Below are positions 1 through 8,355 of a DNA stretch of 64,000 bases, piece after piece. Made by a program: the position numbers and the translations under genes. The stretch lies in NCBI GenBank assembly GCA_050486445.1, contig JBJHDH010000016.1, positions 1 through 64,000 of the forward strand, in the 5' to 3' direction. This DNA is from Euryhalocaulis sp050486445. Its GTDB lineage: Bacteria; Pseudomonadota; Alphaproteobacteria; Caulobacterales; Maricaulaceae. Position 1 is the stretch's first letter. Each line of letters starts with the position of its first letter. The notes beneath the pieces are model-generated. The model saw nothing but the letters and a program-made list of their open reading frames with translations. It was not told the DNA's origin and made no database searches.

Positions 1-186
1 CTCCACGGGCCGCGCCGGAACTGTGAAGCGTCACCTTCACAGCGCGGACGCGCCCTGCACCCCCGGCGCCCACGTTTGACGTGTGCACGCGCCCTTCATG
101 GCGCCGAAGCCCGCACACACTACCCCCGCCGCGGAAGGCGTGGAGATTCGCCCAAACTTCCCCGCTTTTTGTTCACAAAAACCCTG
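1..186. other. Non-coding left edge downstream of trkH
   Basis: No convincing gene lies here. A perfect 8-bp inverted repeat (CTGTGAAG at 21-28, CTTCACAG at 35-42) with a 6-base loop is present. It is not followed by a T-run on either strand, so I do not call it a terminator. The trkH stop codon is at the right end of this stretch. The plus-strand reading frame that starts at 76 runs on antisense to trkH and has the low-complexity Arg/His/Gln composition of a shadow. Confidence 0.5.
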
Positions 187-1707
187 CTACCCGCGCCAGA
201 AACGCGGGATGAACAGCACCAGCACGGTGAACAGTTCCAGCCGCCCCAGCAGCATGCCGAAGCTCAGCAGCCATTTCGCCGCGTCCGGCAACGGCGCGAA
301 ATTTCCGGCTGGCCCGATAATCTCGCCCAGGCCCGGGCCGACATTGGACAACGCGGACACGGCGCCGCTGGCGCTGGTCAGGAAGTCGATCCCCAGCGCC
401 ATCAGCGCGATGGTCAGCACTGCGTAACAGAGAAAAAACACGGCGAAGAACGCCACGACCGAGCCAACCACCTCGTCATTGAGCGGACGCTCGCCATAGG
501 AGCGGGGAAACACGCCGCGCGGATAGATCAGGCGCAAAAAATGCGCCTTCAGCATTACCGCCAGAACCTCGTAGCGGAAAATCTTGATGCCGCCCGATGT
601 GGATCCTGTGCAGCCACCGATGAACATCAGACCGAAAAAGAGGCCAATAGCCGCGTTACCCCATGCCGAATAATTGGCGCTGGCATATCCCGTCGTGGTC
701 ACCACCGAGATGACATTGAACGCTGCGTGGCGGAAGGCGGGCTCCACGCCATACTGGCCGGACAGGATCAGCCACAGCGCAAGCAGCAGGACTACCACGC
801 CGATAATGGCCAGCATGGTCTTTACCTGACGGTCCCAGAGCGCCCTGCTCTCTCCCGCGATGACACGAACATAAAGCACGAACGGAATGGCGCCGCAGAG
901 CATGAACAAGGCCGCGAACCACTGAATGCCGTTTTGGCTCCAGGCGCCGAAGGATTCGTCGGAGGTCGAATAGCCCCCTGTGGAGATCGAGGTCAGCGCA
1001 TGCGCGACGGCGTCGAACAGCCGCATCCCCGCGATCCAGTAGACCAGCGCCGCCAGCACCGTGAGGCCCAGATAGACAAGGGCGATCATCAGGGCGATCT
1101 GGCGCACGCGCGGCATCGCCTTTTCAGAGCGGTCTGAAGATTCTGTGCGGAAGAGCTGCATCCCGCCAATGCCCAGCGCCGGCAGGATGGCGATAGCGGT
1201 CGCGATGATCCCGATCCCGCCCATCCATTGCAGCAGCGCCCGCCACAGCAGCATACCCGGCGGCGCGGACTCCAGATCGGAGAGCACGGTGGCGCCTGTT
1301 GTGGTGATTCCCGACACCGACTCGAAAAACGCATTCGACAGGCTGCCGCTGACAATGCCGAAATCGGAAAAGAAGAACGGCATGGCGCTGACCGCGGCCA
1401 CGCTGAACCATGATAGAGGCGTCAGCAGAAACGCCTGGCGCAGGGTCAGCCCTGCCTTCAGCGACTTCCGGCTTGTATAGACAAGCCCATAGCCGATGAC
1501 GCCGGACAGAAGCGAAGCGGCGGCGAATGAGAGCCAGTCCCGGTTCCAGTAATAGATATCGACCAGCATCGGGAACAGCATCATCCCCGCGGTCGCCATC
1601 AGCACCATCCCGACCAGATACAATACGGGCTTGATCCCGGGCGCCACGTGGGAGCGTGGCCCGGCGCCTCCACGCCGCGCGGATTTCGTGCGGCGCGCGG
1701 CCGTCAT
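187..1707 (-). CDS. trkH: Trk-type potassium uptake channel subunit TrkH
   Basis: A 506-residue polytopic inner-membrane protein that forms the K+-conducting pore of the Trk system. The four pore-loop signatures of the TrkH/KtrB family are visible: TTTGAT near residue 135, STGGYS near 243, TTTGYA near 338 and SNVGPG near 455. The Gly/Ser/Thr-rich intramembrane gate loop GCTGSTSGG lies near 366. Length is normal for the family (about 480-510). The N-terminus has a basic stretch of about 25 residues before the first membrane helix. The start codon overlaps the stop of trkA in an ATGA arrangement, so the two are translationally coupled and expressed as channel plus nucleotide-binding gating subunit. 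Confidence 0.95.
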   Translation of the reverse strand: MTAARRTKSARRGGAGPRSHVAPGIKPVLYLVGMVLMATAGMMLFPMLVDIYYWNRDWLSFAAASLLSGVIGYGLVYTSRKSLKAGLTLRQAFLLTPLSWFSVAAVSAMPFFFSDFGIVSGSLSNAFFESVSGITTTGATVLSDLESAPPGMLLWRALLQWMGGIGIIATAIAILPALGIGGMQLFRTESSDRSEKAMPRVRQIALMIALVYLGLTVLAALVYWIAGMRLFDAVAHALTSISTGGYSTSDESFGAWSQNGIQWFAALFMLCGAIPFVLYVRVIAGESRALWDRQVKTMLAIIGVVVLLLALWLILSGQYGVEPAFRHAAFNVISVVTTTGYASANYSAWGNAAIGLFFGLMFIGGCTGSTSGGIKIFRYEVLAVMLKAHFLRLIYPRGVFPRSYGERPLNDEVVGSVVAFFAVFFLCYAVLTIALMALGIDFLTSASGAVSALSNVGPGLGEIIGPAGNFAPLPDAAKWLLSFGMLLGRLELFTVLVLFIPRFWRG

Positions 1708-3089
1708 GCGATGCGTGTCCGCTCTGCGCCCAGCAGGGCCTCCGCCAGCCGCAGATAGGAATAGGTGACCAGCGCCACCACATGATCTCCGGATTCAAAC
1801 CGCGTATCGCTCTGCGGGAAGATCACTTCCTCGTCCCGCACCACGGCGCCGATCTTGATGCCCGGCGGCAGCCCCATCTCGTCAATCGTGTGGCCCAGAA
1901 GCCGGGATTCTTCCGTAATCTCCGCCTCCACGACCTCGCCAAAATCCTCGCGCAGCGTATAGAGCGCGGCGATGCTTCCCCGCCGGACATGGCGCAGCAC
2001 AGTGGAAATTGTCACCGCGCTGGGGCTGACCACCGCGTCGATCCCCAGGGTCGGGATCAGGGTTTCATAGGAGCGTTTATTGACCAGCGTGATGGCGCGT
2101 TTGCAACCCGCCTGCTTGGCCAGAACCGAGGTGAAAATATTGGTCTCATCGTCATTGGTCACTGCGACGATGGTTTCCGCCGAACCCGCCTGCGCCTCCT
2201 CCAGCATCTGCCGGTCCAGCGCATCGCCCTGAAGCACCACCGCCGAACCGCCAAGCTCGGTCGAGACATATTCCGCCCGCGCCCGATCACGCTCGATAAT
2301 TCTGATGGTCACTTTCGGGGTCGCGCGTCCCAGCATCCTGGCCAGATGCAGGCCGACATTGCCGGCGCCGACAATGACAACGCGGCGCGCAACCCGCTCG
2401 CGATGGCCGAATGCCGCCATCACCTCATCGACCTTGTCCGTCCGGGCGATCACATAGGCGTCGTCGCCCAGTTCGATCCGGTCCTGCGGTTCGGGCACGA
2501 AGCTGCGGCCCTTGCGGATCAGCGCCACGACCGACATGCCCGGAAGCTCGCCATTCTGGTCGATGTCGATCAGCCGTTCACCGATAACCGGCGCGCGCGG
2601 CGCTTCGGCATGAATACCCAGCAGTTCCACGCCGCCGCCCGCCATCGGCGCCATATCGAAGGCGCCCGGCGTGCGCAGCCGGCGGGCAATGCCTTCGGCG
2701 ATCTCGATCTCCGGGGAAATAATAACGTCGATGGGAAGGTGCTCGGCGGCGTAAAGGCCGCTCTTGTCATGCGCCAGATAGCCGGAATGCCGCAGCCGCG
2801 CGATCCGCCGCTTCACGCCGAACAGCGAATAGGCGACCTGACAGGCCACCATGTTCACCTCGTCCGAGCGGGTGACGGCGATCAGCATGTCGGCGTCGCG
2901 GGCGTCCGCCTTGCGCAGCGTCGATGGATGCGAGGCGTGTCCCAGCACGCCGCGTACGTCATAGCTTTCATCGACGTGGCGCACCTGGTCCGGATCGCTG
3001 TCGATCACCGTGACGTTGATGCCTTCGCTTGCCAGATGCCGGGCAATCGTGGTCCCGACCTGGCCCGCCCCGCAAACAACGACTCTCAT
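1704..3089 (-). CDS. trkA: Trk system regulatory subunit TrkA
   Basis: A 461-residue cytoplasmic protein with two tandem RCK_N-RCK_C units, the layout of full-length proteobacterial TrkA. Each RCK_N half starts with a Rossmann NAD(H)-binding loop: GAGQVG at about residue 7 and GAGNVG near residue 238. It gates the TrkH pore in response to bound nucleotide. The start has GGAG a few bases upstream (CGGAGCCGAGC then ATG). It is the first gene of the trkA-trkH operon; the region upstream is shared with the divergent small gene at 3287. In many alphaproteobacteria trkA lies near ntrX and hfq; those genes are not in the window. Confidence 0.95.
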   Translation of the reverse strand: MRVVVCGAGQVGTTIARHLASEGINVTVIDSDPDQVRHVDESYDVRGVLGHASHPSTLRKADARDADMLIAVTRSDEVNMVACQVAYSLFGVKRRIARLRHSGYLAHDKSGLYAAEHLPIDVIISPEIEIAEGIARRLRTPGAFDMAPMAGGGVELLGIHAEAPRAPVIGERLIDIDQNGELPGMSVVALIRKGRSFVPEPQDRIELGDDAYVIARTDKVDEVMAAFGHRERVARRVVIVGAGNVGLHLARMLGRATPKVTIRIIERDRARAEYVSTELGGSAVVLQGDALDRQMLEEAQAGSAETIVAVTNDDETNIFTSVLAKQAGCKRAITLVNKRSYETLIPTLGIDAVVSPSAVTISTVLRHVRRGSIAALYTLREDFGEVVEAEITEESRLLGHTIDEMGLPPGIKIGAVVRDEEVIFPQSDTRFESGDHVVALVTYSYLRLAEALLGAERTRIA

Positions 3090-3286
3090 GCTCGGCTCCG
3101 ATGGTTCCGGTCCGGGGCGGGTTCACTACCCCGCCGGGGGCGGAAATCCCAGCCCCTTTCCCCAACCGGGGCGCCAGGGGAAAAATCGCCAGAGGGATGC
3201 GCCCGCCGCCTCGCCTGTGATATGAAATTGGAAAGAACCGGCAGGCATATATGGCCGCGCCGGTAGAATTCAGGGCAGGAGCAACA

Positions 3287-3547
3287 ATGGCCGCGGGCCG
3301 GTTATTGGTGGAACGAGGCGCAATCCGTGATCCGTCCCAAGACTGGGGCGTGTACGAATTTGTCTCGATGCCCTCGCCGGGCGACCGGATCGCCGTGCCT
3401 CATGAGGGCTCCACCCATTATTTGACCGTGCTGTGCGTCCATCACCGGCCGGTCCGGGTGGATGACGCGACCGGACAGGCGCCCAATCCGCCGGGGGCGG
3501 AAGTGGTGGCCAAATGGACCGGCTCCACAGAATCCCGCTCCGGCTGA
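3287..3547 (+). CDS. Small hypothetical protein (86 aa)
   Basis: I do not recognise the family. I chose ATG 3287 rather than the in-frame ATG at 3251, because CAGGGCAGGAG lies directly upstream of 3287 at proper spacing while 3251 has no ribosome-binding site. The product is small and soluble-looking, with no signal peptide or membrane helix. The middle (EFVSMPSPGDRIAVPH, then YLTVLCVHHRPV) could form a small beta-barrel. The gene stands alone between divergent trkA and the convergent FecR gene, and it is followed by a strong terminator, which supports its being a real transcription unit. A 92-residue frame on the opposite strand (3302-3580) is the competing reading, but it has no obvious start signal. 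Confidence 0.6.
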   Translation: MAAGRLLVERGAIRDPSQDWGVYEFVSMPSPGDRIAVPHEGSTHYLTVLCVHHRPVRVDDATGQAPNPPGAEVVAKWTGSTESRSG

Positions 3548-3578
3548 CGGCCCCACCTGAAACACTGAAGCAAAGAGC

Positions 3579-3609
3579 AAAAAGGCCGGGCGTATGGCCC
3601 GGCCTTTTT
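3579..3609. terminator. Bidirectional intrinsic terminator
   Basis: A perfect hairpin with arms GGCCGGGC (3584-3591) and GCCCGGCC (3597-3604) and a 5-base loop. It is flanked by AAAAA on the left and TTTTT on the right, so it works as a rho-independent terminator on both strands. It sits between the convergent hypothetical gene ending at 3547 and the FecR-domain gene ending at 3640 and would serve both. Confidence 0.9.
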
Positions 3610-3639
3610 CATGTTATGGTGGATTGTGGCGGGCCGGCT

Positions 3640-6600
3640 TTACGGCTCCACGAAAATGCCAAGGCCCGCGATAGAGGGCAGGCCGCCACTGCCGCCGATC
3701 TGATAGCCAAGGCCGATGGTTCCCCCCCCATCGCCAAAGGGCATGGCCACCAGACTGGCCGACGGACAGGCGCCGTCACAGACCGCGCTGGCACCGGCCG
3801 GGGTGACATTGGCGTTGCCGCTGAAGCGGTTACCCCCCGTCCACGCAATCCCGTTCGTCGCGGCGCTGGCGACGCCGCCATTCGTCTGAATGCCATAGGT
3901 CGTGTCGCCGGGCATGATGACCTCAAGCTCTACGCCCATTCTGGGCGTCGCCTGCCCCCATGCGACCCGGATATCGCCGGAGAAGGTTCCCGGCGCCAGG
4001 CTGCCGTCAGAAACGGTCGGCGCGGTGTAATCATGCAGCGCATAATCAATCGTGCCCGAATTGGGCAGATTGGTCGCCGGGGTTCCGACCACCCAGTGCC
4101 GGCCGCGGTCGCCATCCAGATTGCCCGGCGTGCCGCCGCTGCCGCCCGTGCCGCCGCCGGTCCAGCGATTCCACATCGCATCGTCCGTGCGGCCGAGATC
4201 GGCGACGCTGTTGCTGCCGACATTCGCGGCCCCGGCGGACCTAAGCTCGCCGTTCGGGCCAAACGTCATGGCCTCGTTCAAAAGCATGCCCGAGGCCGCC
4301 CCGACGCCTCTGGAAAAGCCATTATAGTTCCCGTCCGCGAACGGCGTGATCGCGGTCGAGGGCGCCAGAAGCGGCGTCGCTGCTCCGGCCGTGGTGAAGG
4401 CGGCCATGCCGTGAATGCTCTGGCTCGTATAGCCCGATTGCCAGATCTGATAGCTGATCCCCGCCGAGGATCCGCCCTCGCCCGACAGAAGACCGCTGAC
4501 CGAGGCGAAGCAGGAATTGGCGGTGGGACAGGCCTGGCCGTACGGAGCGGCGGAGATGGTCAGCGCATTGCTGGCCATAATGACGCCGGTCGAGACGGTG
4601 ACGCCGTGACCGGAGAGATGCGGGCTGGCCGCGCCGCCATTGGTGGACACCTGATAGGTATGGTCCGCCATCGCGAGTTCAAAATCGAAGCCGACGCGCG
4701 GCGCCGGGTTGCCATAGTGAACCGCCAGATTGCCAGTGAACGTCCCCGGTTCGCTGGAGCCATCCGCATAGGTCGGCTGTGTGGCGGCCGCCAGCGTATA
4801 GACCGCCTTGCCGATGGTCGGGATATTGGCCAGCGCCCGCCCGGCCAGATAGTGAAGACCCTGCGTATCGGTCACCAGACCGCCGGATGGCTCTGTCCAG
4901 TTCGCCGCGGCGCCAATGACATTGCCGTCGGTCCAGCGGCCGAGGGTCATGTCCGCATTGCCCCAGAGATCGGCGACGCCGGCTGTTCCGACGCCGGCGC
5001 CATCCCCTCCGGTAAGGAAATTGTTGAAATCCGTGAGCTGTCCGCCCGCACCAAGCGTGAGCGTGCTTTCTACGAATGGATGGCCATTGACCGCGAGCAT
5101 ATGAGGCCCCGCGCCCAGCGGCGCGTCGATGGCGCCGCTCAGCACCGCGCCGGTATGCCCGTCGGCAGGGTCATAGGGCGTTCCGCCAGCGCCAGTGAAG
5201 ATCGCCGCGCCATAGATGGAATGCGGCGCCGGAAAGAAGGCGTCGCCGATCTGGTAGGACAGACCGACCCCCTGCCCGGCGTCGCCTGCAAAAAACCCGC
5301 GGATCGCGGCGTGGCAATCACCGGCCGGACAGGCGGCGCCCGTTCCGGTCACATCAATGTCGTTGCCGTAGAAGATCGAGCCGTCATTGAGCCAGTCTGA
5401 AAGGCTGAGGGCGAGCTGCGAGTTCGCCGGATTGGCGGCGCCGCCCGTGGTGGCGAAGCCATAGACCGCGTCGCCCGGCATATCGACGGAAAGGTCGAAG
5501 CCGATGCGGGTGGTCGAGCCAAACGCCACGGCGAGCGAACCGGTGAGCGTTCCGGGCGCACTACGCCCGTCGCCAAAGGTCGGGCTGGTGGCGCCGAACA
5601 GCGTGTAATCCACGGTTCCGCCGCCGGTGACCGGCGTGACCGTGCCGCTGCCCACGGCATAGTGAAAGCCCTGCTGTCCGCCCCAGGTCAGCGGCGGCAT
5701 GGCAAAATAATTTCCGGCCATGGTCCCGCCATTCCAGCGGCCGACCGTGATGATGGCGTTGCCGCCCAGATCGGCGACCAGAGCGGTCCCGCGCTCCGGG
5801 TTCTCTCCCTGGGTTCCACTCAGTCCGGCGCTATAGGATTCCAGCGCGCCGTTCGCGCCAACCACGGCAGTGGCGTCCGCGCGCACATCGAGACCCATTT
5901 CGTGGGATGCGAAGGCGACGGCGTCGGTTCCGCCGGACGATGCAAAAACCACATCGACCGAGCCGGAGCTGAGCCCCGGCGTCGTATCCAGAAAATCCGG
6001 GTCTCCCGGTCCACCAGGTCCGCCGGGGCCGCCCGGCCCCTGCGGATCTTCGTCTTCGCCCTCGGTCAGATCCTCAACGATATCATCCGCGATCTGCGAA
6101 TTGCCGTCAGAGCCGCGCTGGTCGGCCGGGGAGATATTATTGGTGGAGGACTGCGTATTAGCGGCGAATTGCGTGGCCGGAGCCGCGGGCGGCGTGAACG
6201 TGCCACCGATCCCGCCGGCGGAGGCGACATAGCCCTGCCCGGCCGTAAAGCTGCGCGTCTGACCACCCGCGTCAACTGTGGCGGAGCCTGCGTTCACCCG
6301 TCCGTCCAGTCCTCCGTCCGCGCTGGCAAAGGCAGTATAGGCGCCGCCGCTGGCCGTGATTGTCACGCCGTCGCGTGTCACCGAAACCGGCGCGCCCTGG
6401 CTGTCCACGCGGATCGATCCGGAGATCAGCGCGATGGAAAGTCCTCCGCCAGCCTCTTCCGTGATGACGAAACTGGCGCCTTCCGGGATGGTGATTGTGC
6501 TTCCGTCCGCCAGTTGCAATTGCAATAGCGGGCCGGTGACGGTCACCTCGGCGCCGGCGGGAATATCGCCGCCTGTGAACGGCGCGCCGTTCACAGTGGC

Positions 6601-6723
6601 ATTTTCACCGCCGAACAAGACTGGCGCGGCCTGCGCCGCGGCGGGCATACACAGCGCAAGGCCGGTGGAAAGAAGCAGGCGGTTAAAAAAACGCGAGGGT
6701 CGATGCGGCATGGCGCGACTCAT
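3640..6723 (-). CDS. Exported FecR-domain protein with three TbpB-like modules, predicted Slam substrate
   Basis: A 1027-residue secreted protein. Residues 1-32 are a Sec signal peptide ending AAAQA|AP, with no lipobox cysteine. Residues about 36-165 form a FecR-type beta domain. Then comes a Ser/Asn/Asp/Glu-rich linker with a short collagen-like GPGGPGGPGGPGDP run, followed by three related modules of about 230-250 residues. Each module contains GRW or NRW, a DY.L....P...DGS..PGT(L/F)(T/S)G segment, a (R)(I/V/M)G(F/V) strand, a CP...C pair and a GLSYQI or GLGYQI strand followed by an (A)IF strand. This pattern recalls the C-lobe barrel of TbpB-like surface proteins. The gene starts two bases after the Slam-like barrel gene, so it is probably that transporter's cargo. 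The function of the modules is unknown; ligand binding or surface attachment is inferred. Confidence 0.75.
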   Translation of the reverse strand: MSRAMPHRPSRFFNRLLLSTGLALCMPAAAQAAPVLFGGENATVNGAPFTGGDIPAGAEVTVTGPLLQLQLADGSTITIPEGASFVITEEAGGGLSIALISGSIRVDSQGAPVSVTRDGVTITASGGAYTAFASADGGLDGRVNAGSATVDAGGQTRSFTAGQGYVASAGGIGGTFTPPAAPATQFAANTQSSTNNISPADQRGSDGNSQIADDIVEDLTEGEDEDPQGPGGPGGPGGPGDPDFLDTTPGLSSGSVDVVFASSGGTDAVAFASHEMGLDVRADATAVVGANGALESYSAGLSGTQGENPERGTALVADLGGNAIITVGRWNGGTMAGNYFAMPPLTWGGQQGFHYAVGSGTVTPVTGGGTVDYTLFGATSPTFGDGRSAPGTLTGSLAVAFGSTTRIGFDLSVDMPGDAVYGFATTGGAANPANSQLALSLSDWLNDGSIFYGNDIDVTGTGAACPAGDCHAAIRGFFAGDAGQGVGLSYQIGDAFFPAPHSIYGAAIFTGAGGTPYDPADGHTGAVLSGAIDAPLGAGPHMLAVNGHPFVESTLTLGAGGQLTDFNNFLTGGDGAGVGTAGVADLWGNADMTLGRWTDGNVIGAAANWTEPSGGLVTDTQGLHYLAGRALANIPTIGKAVYTLAAATQPTYADGSSEPGTFTGNLAVHYGNPAPRVGFDFELAMADHTYQVSTNGGAASPHLSGHGVTVSTGVIMASNALTISAAPYGQACPTANSCFASVSGLLSGEGGSSAGISYQIWQSGYTSQSIHGMAAFTTAGAATPLLAPSTAITPFADGNYNGFSRGVGAASGMLLNEAMTFGPNGELRSAGAANVGSNSVADLGRTDDAMWNRWTGGGTGGSGGTPGNLDGDRGRHWVVGTPATNLPNSGTIDYALHDYTAPTVSDGSLAPGTFSGDIRVAWGQATPRMGVELEVIMPGDTTYGIQTNGGVASAATNGIAWTGGNRFSGNANVTPAGASAVCDGACPSASLVAMPFGDGGGTIGLGYQIGGSGGLPSIAGLGIFVEP

Positions 6724-6725
6724 CC

Positions 6726-8063
6726 CTAAAAGCTCTTGATGATTGAGATGGAGGTGACGACGCGGTCATAGTCGTAGAGCACGATGTTGGAATCCGCGTT
6801 GGTCCAGGAGATTTCGGCGCCCAACGACAAATCCGGGCTGAGCGCGTGACGCACCCCGGCGGTAAGGTCGAGGCGCGTCGTCTTGCGCTCGGTCAGGAAC
6901 AGCGGCTCGGGATCCTTGTATTCCGCCCGCTCGACCGCGGCGCTGGCATAGGTCGCCGTCAGGCCGGTCAGTTGAAATTCTACCCCGGCGCGGGCGCCGG
7001 CGAACCAGTAAGACAGATGGTCAAAGGCGCTGTTGCGGGCCTCTTCAAGCCCGGCATAGGCGCCGCCGAAGATATAGGGTCCGCCGGGCGAAACCGGGCC
7101 GCCCGCCGTGCCTCCAACAATAAAGCGATTGACGTTCATTGCCCGGTTGCCGGGATAGGTCAGGCGCGTGGCCAGCACATAGACGCCCAGATCGACAGCG
7201 TGCGCCGTCTGGTAATTCCACTGGCCCAGCGCGCCGATCGCATTGCGATAATCATCGCCATCCAGCCAGAATTGCTGAAGCTGCGCCGCCAGCGTGAACG
7301 TGCCGTGATCCGGCGTCGCCTGCGCAATCCCGACATTCAGCCCGGCGATCGCCTGGCTGTAATCGTCCACATCCGGATTGCCGCGCAGGCTGGCCGTCAG
7401 GTCCGCGATCAGCCGCCGGTCGATGGCCAGACCATGCGTGATGGAAAGACGCCCTGCTATCTCACCGAATGCATCGTCCTGCGCGCGCGCGTTCGGCGCC
7501 AGTGTTCCAAGACCAAGCCCGGCGAAAGCCGGGATCAGGATGCGCGTTTCGTCAGTGGAGTTATTGACGTTGCTGTCATAGCCAACCGTGACGCGCAGCG
7601 ATCCGGAGACATTCGTTCCCCCGCCCGAAAGACTTGTATCCAGCGCCGTTACATAACGATCCACAGCCACGCGCACGTCATCGGGCACGTTCTGCCGACG
7701 GACCGTATCCAGTTCGCGGCGCGCCGCTTCCGGTTCGTTCAGCGCAATATAAGCGCGGCCCAGCTCCGCCCGCGCCTGCAAATGCGAAGGCTGCACCGCC
7801 AGCACGCGCTCGAAGGCCGCCACAGCCTCAACAGGACGGCCGCTGTCCATGGCGGCCAGACCCAGCACGTAATCGTATGCGGGGTCTCCCGCGCGTTCCC
7901 TCTCCGCCGGCTTCAGCAGCGCATAGGCGCCGGCGGCGTCGCCGCTATAGATACGCGCCAGCCCGTCATCGACGATATCGGCGTGAGCGGCCATGCCGGC
8001 CAGACTCAACGACAACGCCGTAAGCCCGCCCGCCAGTCCGCGAGACGTAAACTTCCTTCGCAT
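6726..8063 (-). CDS. Slam-like outer-membrane translocon (TPR + DUF560 barrel)
   Basis: A 445-residue protein with a signal peptide (cleavage after AAHA). A TPR-rich periplasmic domain covers about residues 30-150 (DYVLGLAAMDSGRPVEAVAAFERVLAVQP is a clear unit in two parts). A C-terminal beta-barrel covers about 155-445, opening with the GYDSNVNNSTDETR signature typical of DUF560/surface lipoprotein assembly modifier barrels, and the chain ends in phenylalanine as outer-membrane barrels do. Slam proteins move TbpB-like proteins across the outer membrane or secrete soluble relatives. The start has GGAG seven bases upstream. It is the first gene of a two-gene operon with the FecR-domain protein and is divergent from the sensor kinase. 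Confidence 0.8.
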   Translation of the reverse strand: MRRKFTSRGLAGGLTALSLSLAGMAAHADIVDDGLARIYSGDAAGAYALLKPAERERAGDPAYDYVLGLAAMDSGRPVEAVAAFERVLAVQPSHLQARAELGRAYIALNEPEAARRELDTVRRQNVPDDVRVAVDRYVTALDTSLSGGGTNVSGSLRVTVGYDSNVNNSTDETRILIPAFAGLGLGTLAPNARAQDDAFGEIAGRLSITHGLAIDRRLIADLTASLRGNPDVDDYSQAIAGLNVGIAQATPDHGTFTLAAQLQQFWLDGDDYRNAIGALGQWNYQTAHAVDLGVYVLATRLTYPGNRAMNVNRFIVGGTAGGPVSPGGPYIFGGAYAGLEEARNSAFDHLSYWFAGARAGVEFQLTGLTATYASAAVERAEYKDPEPLFLTERKTTRLDLTAGVRHALSPDLSLGAEISWTNADSNIVLYDYDRVVTSISIIKSF

Positions 8064-8355
8064 GAAATCTCCTCAAACCCCGCCGTCAGGGGCCGCAACG
8101 CGGCGCGCAAAAACCCGCCGCGCGCGAGCAAACCCGCGTGCGCCAGGCCGTCCGCTGTGCGGTGCAGCAAAGCCTTCCCGGGCCTGTTGTTTGGGAAATC
8201 CGGAAACCCCACAACCCGCAAATAAGGGGGAAAACGCCCCCTTGAATCGGGGGGGCGGCTGTGGGACGAGAAAGCGCCGGTGCGAATGCGAAAACATCGC
8301 GCCGCCGCTGCTCTACAACCCGCCGTCTTTTATTCGGCCCGATACGGATTGCCTG
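8064..8355. promoter_or_regulatory. Divergent control region between slam-like gene and sensor kinase
   Basis: This 292-bp spacer carries the promoters of both divergent units. It contains a 7-bp perfect inverted repeat, AAGGGGG (8224-8230) and CCCCCTT (8237-8243), with spacer AAAACG. The nonamer ATAAGGGGG (8222-8230) recurs in inverse orientation ahead of the stand-alone LuxR-type regulator gene (11256-11264), again inside a G5/C5 inverted repeat. That makes it a candidate operator for one of the local regulators. I cannot place -35/-10 boxes with confidence. Confidence 0.4.

Noticed and set aside
21..42. Hairpin CTGTGAAG/CTTCACAG as trkH terminator
   Set aside because: No T-run follows on the minus strand and it is about 145 bp past the stop.
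76..1137. Plus-strand frame of 353 residues opposite trkH
   Set aside because: Arg/Gln/His-rich shadow of a well-conserved channel gene.
1656..3266. Plus-strand frame of 536 residues opposite trkA
   Set aside because: Shadow of trkA; no family resemblance and no RBS.
3514..5400. Plus-strand frame of 628 residues opposite the FecR-domain gene
   Set aside because: Arg-rich shadow. The minus-strand product has a signal peptide, FecR domain and ordered repeats.
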